Below, one piece after another: positions 6,801-7,934 of a DNA stretch of 7,934 nucleotides. Source of the DNA: JAEMQF01 sp031396305 (GTDB lineage: Bacteria; Pseudomonadota; Gammaproteobacteria; Burkholderiales; Burkholderiaceae_C); the NCBI GenBank assembly GCA_031396305.1, contig JANNKM010000366.1, positions 1 to 7,934 on the forward strand. The letters are read 5' to 3'. Numbering within the stretch: the first letter of the stretch is position 1; each line of letters opens with the position of its first letter. Under the pieces are notes generated by a model, which was not told where the DNA came from, did not search any database, and saw nothing but the letters and a program-made list of their open reading frames with translations. The translations under genes were made by a program, and so were the position numbers.

Positions 6801-7235
6801 TGGCTCGGGAATGCCGAGCTCGCGCTGGGGCGCCACGAGTCAGCGCGGCTGGCCTTCGAGCGCAGCCAAAGTGTCGCGCTGGTGATCGAGCACCCGCAAC
6901 GCCAGGATGCGGCCGCCGGCCTGGCGCGCGTGGCGCTTGCGCGCGGCGATGTGGCGGGGGCACTCGTGCACCTGGAGGGCCTGCTCGCCGACCTGGCCAG
7001 CGGCGGCACGCTCGAGGGCGCCGAAGCACCGCGGCTCATCCAGTTGACCTGCCATCGGGTGTTGGCGCGCGCCGGCGACCCGCGCGCCGAGGAATTGCTC
7101 GCCACCGCCTACCGCGAGCTGCAGGCCAAGGCCGCCACCATTGCGGACATCGCACTGCGCGAGCATTTCTTGAACGAGATCCCCGAGAATCGCGAAATCG
7201 TTGCAGCGTGGAAATCGAGTCAGGCCTCATCGTGA
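3894..7235 (+). CDS. Class III adenylate/guanylate cyclase domain - AAA (STAND-like) ATPase - TPR protein
   Basis: The 1113-aa protein has no signal peptide or membrane segment and should be cytosolic. A helical stretch at residues 1-45 precedes a class III cyclase domain (about 52-215). Metal-binding Asp60 (LFLDVVGST) and Asp104 (GDNLL) and transition-state Arg183 are present. The positions usually held by Lys, Asp/Thr and Asn are Gln100, Ser172 and His179. The ATPase starts at MIGRDAEL (251-258). Its P-loop is AEAGLGKS (281-288, first Gly replaced by Ala), Walker B is LLLDDLHWAD (Asp423, Asp424), and a GNPFYMEEL motif begins at about 513. A helical region leads to TPRs, clearest at about 883-1035. 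Such proteins are thought to be nucleotide-gated signalling or scaffold proteins; target and signal are unknown. The ATG at 3894 starts the conserved N-terminal helix; longer frames back to 3720 would overlap the divergent gene. The stop overlaps the next gene as GTGA. No DNA-binding domain is present, unlike the mycobacterial cyclase-ATPase-HTH proteins. Confidence 0.9.
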   Translation: MSPERQQLEFAIAGLESQRALLGDAIAEAALAPLRAKLASLGEASASGQTLRQVTVLFLDVVGSTALAQRLDAEDMHAVMDGALASCTAIVEAHHGRVLQYAGDNLLAVFGADAAREDDAERAVRCGLALLAQGHALAAEVRTQHGNVGFDVRVGVHTGGVLLGGGIDAEHSIRGSTVHIAARMEQTAPPGGLRISHDTYRHVRGVFDVEAQPPLAVKGLDEPIATYLVQRAKPRAFRVTTRGIEGVETRMIGRDAELEQLQDAFRRVCREGKLVSVTVVAEAGLGKSRLLYEFENWAEARPEPFYIFQGRAHPQTQSQPYGLLRDVLAWRLQISDGDSMEAAKQKIERGVAPLFEPDEGEAMAQAHAHLLGHLIGLEFGDSKHIKGIKDDARQIRNRGFHTAAQMFRRVAARDGTPIVLLLDDLHWADDGSLDFLSYLLQVNRDVPLLAIGLARPTLAERRRAWSGTEGTRQHIHLLPLDKGNSRMLTNELLKKLDAIPSALRELITDHAEGNPFYMEELVKMLVDEGAIETASECWTLVPEKLLGTHVPQNLTGVLQARLDGLKPAEKLALQQASVIGPIFWDQALAAIDARGVDALPSLVQRELIALRPDTSLDGAREYAFSHQILHQVTYDTLLKRERRECHAKAAGWLASLTGARANDLLSTTAEHFEKAGDTLSAREFLTRAAEYAAGRFANEAAMDHVSRALALTSPEENTAITLLRWRLLNVRERTLDLQGRRAEQHADLALLQGLADALDDDRKRGEVAWRRSDVAFRTADFQTMETAARQAMELAERAGSAAQLLLAQDRLALALANLGDAAAGQALAQHGLASARAQGLRLLESRFLNTLSLIAERQGDVMSMLEADRQQLAIDRESGNRRSEAMTLGNLGLSWLNLGERALALQHLEEGLRLMRALGDRASQTYPLVNLSQLALWQGDDALALAHAQSALDIAIAVNDRLQEATALCWLGNAELALGRHESARLAFERSQSVALVIEHPQRQDAAAGLARVALARGDVAGALVHLEGLLADLASGGTLEGAEAPRLIQLTCHRVLARAGDPRAEELLATAYRELQAKAATIADIALREHFLNEIPENREIVAAWKSSQASS

Positions 7236-7934
7236 TTTCGACCTCGAGCCCTCAACCCATCAGCATCAGCGTTGACGCCACGCAGTCCGTCAGCGGGCTG
7301 TTGCTCGCGCCACCCGCGGCGCGAGCCTGCTACGTGTTCGCGCATGGCGCGGGCGCGGGAATGACGCACGCGTTCATGGCGGCGGTCGCCCAGGGTCTGG
7401 CCGATCGCGGCATCGCGACGCTGCGCTATCAGTTTCCCTACATGCAGCGCGGCTCCAAGCGCCCCGATGCGCCGGCGCTCGCGCACGCCACGGTGCGTGC
7501 TGCCATGGCGTGGGCGCGCGAACACCTGCCGCATTTGCCCTTGCTCGCCGGCGGCAAGTCGTTCGGGGGACGCATGACGTCGCAGGCGCATGCCGGCGCG
7601 CCGCTGCCCGGCGTACGTGGCCTGGCGTTCCTCGGCTTTCCGCTGCACCCCGGCCGGCAAACCGGGCAGCGAGCGCGGCGAGCACCTGCTCGGGCTGGAC
7701 GCGCCGATGCTGTTCCTGCAGGGCACCCGCGACGAACTCGCCGATCTTGGATTGCTGGAATCGCTGACGCGCCAACTGGAGACGCGCGCGACGCTGGTGC
7801 TCTTCGAAGACGCCGACCACTCATTTCACGTGCCGGCGCGCAGTGGGCGCAAAGACAGCGATGTGCTCGTCGAACTGCTGGACGCGCTGACGCACTGGAT
7901 CGATTCTGTCTGCGCGCCGGTGCGGGCCCCGACA
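7232..7934 (+). pseudogene. Tex30/KANL3-type alpha/beta hydrolase, frameshifted and cut by the right edge
   Basis: From GTG at 7232 the frame encodes (M)ISTSSPQPISISVDATQS, then YVFAHGAGAGM (oxyanion-hole region), LRYQFPYMQRG and GGKSFGGRM, with nucleophile Ser110. These are hallmarks of the Tex30/KANL3 branch of dienelactone-hydrolase-like proteins. After LGFPLHP the frame turns into Arg/Ala-rich sequence without homology features. The frame one base later instead continues AGKPGSERGEHLLGLDAP, MLFLQGTRDELADL and DADHSFHVPARSG. These hold the expected catalytic Asp (codon 7731) and His (codon 7818). A one-base insertion at about 7648-7653 therefore splits the gene, and the first part lacks two triad residues. 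The original frame stays open to the window edge, so an automatic caller would give one intact protein with a wrong C-terminus. GTG overlaps the stop of the cyclase-ATPase gene (GTGA) and AGG lies 7 nt upstream. It is either a pseudogene or a sequencing error. The substrate is unknown. Confidence 0.8.
7648..7653 (+). other. Frameshift site in the hydrolase gene (one extra base)
   Basis: In CACCCCGGCCGGCAAACCG, removing one C of the CCCC run or one G of the following GG restores His-Pro-Ala-Gly-Lys-Pro and joins the two conserved halves. The two choices give the same protein, so the exact base cannot be fixed. Confidence 0.75.

Noticed and set aside
3879..6836. A 985-codon open frame on the minus strand, opposite the cyclase-ATPase gene
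   Set aside because: Its translation is rich in Arg, Gln, His, Ala and Val with no recognisable motif. It is the usual antisense shadow of a GC-rich gene, and the plus strand has clear domains across the whole stretch.
7510..7767. An 85-codon plus-strand open frame inside the hydrolase gene
   Set aside because: It is in neither of the two frames that carry the hydrolase motifs and shows no features of its own.

Overview
The window is GC-rich, densely coding bacterial chromosomal DNA with six protein genes and very short intergenic gaps. Strong G/C at third codon positions and the protein types suggest a betaproteobacterium, probably Burkholderiales. These types are a cyclase-ATPase-TPR protein, a short PlsB-like acyltransferase, a SHOCT-PspC protein and a Tex30-type hydrolase. 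The taxonomic guess is inference. No RNA genes, mobile elements, CRISPR arrays or integration signs were seen.

Layout. (1) At the left edge, on the minus strand, is a 3'-truncated lipase-like alpha/beta hydrolase (1-633). (2) Divergent from it is a two-gene operon. A 498-aa PlsB-like membrane acyltransferase (728-2224) overlaps by 4 nt a 385-aa flavoprotein amine oxidase of the sarcosine / N-methyltryptophan oxidase family (2221-3378). The oxidase has no ATG, GTG or TTG that could serve as start. The best start is a CTG inside a CTGA overlap, preceded by a well-spaced GGAG. (3) Converging on the oxidase is a 110-aa SHOCT-PspC membrane protein (3413-3745, minus). (4) Divergent from that, across a 148-bp intergenic region, is a 1113-aa cytosolic multidomain protein (3894-7235): class III nucleotide cyclase, then a STAND-like AAA ATPase, then TPRs. 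(5) Coupled to it by a GTGA overlap is a Tex30/KANL3-type alpha/beta hydrolase (7232 to the window end). It carries a one-base frameshift near 7648-7653 and runs off the edge.

How the genes may work together. The two 4-nt overlaps imply translationally coupled pairs: acyltransferase with oxidase, and cyclase-ATPase with hydrolase. The cyclase-ATPase looks like a signalling or scaffold protein, but several residues of its cyclase site are non-canonical, so cAMP production is uncertain. The divergent PspC-like gene could share regulatory DNA with it. No complete, obviously new system is visible. The most interesting items are the CTG start, the altered cyclase site, the frameshifted hydrolase and the altered block III of the acyltransferase.
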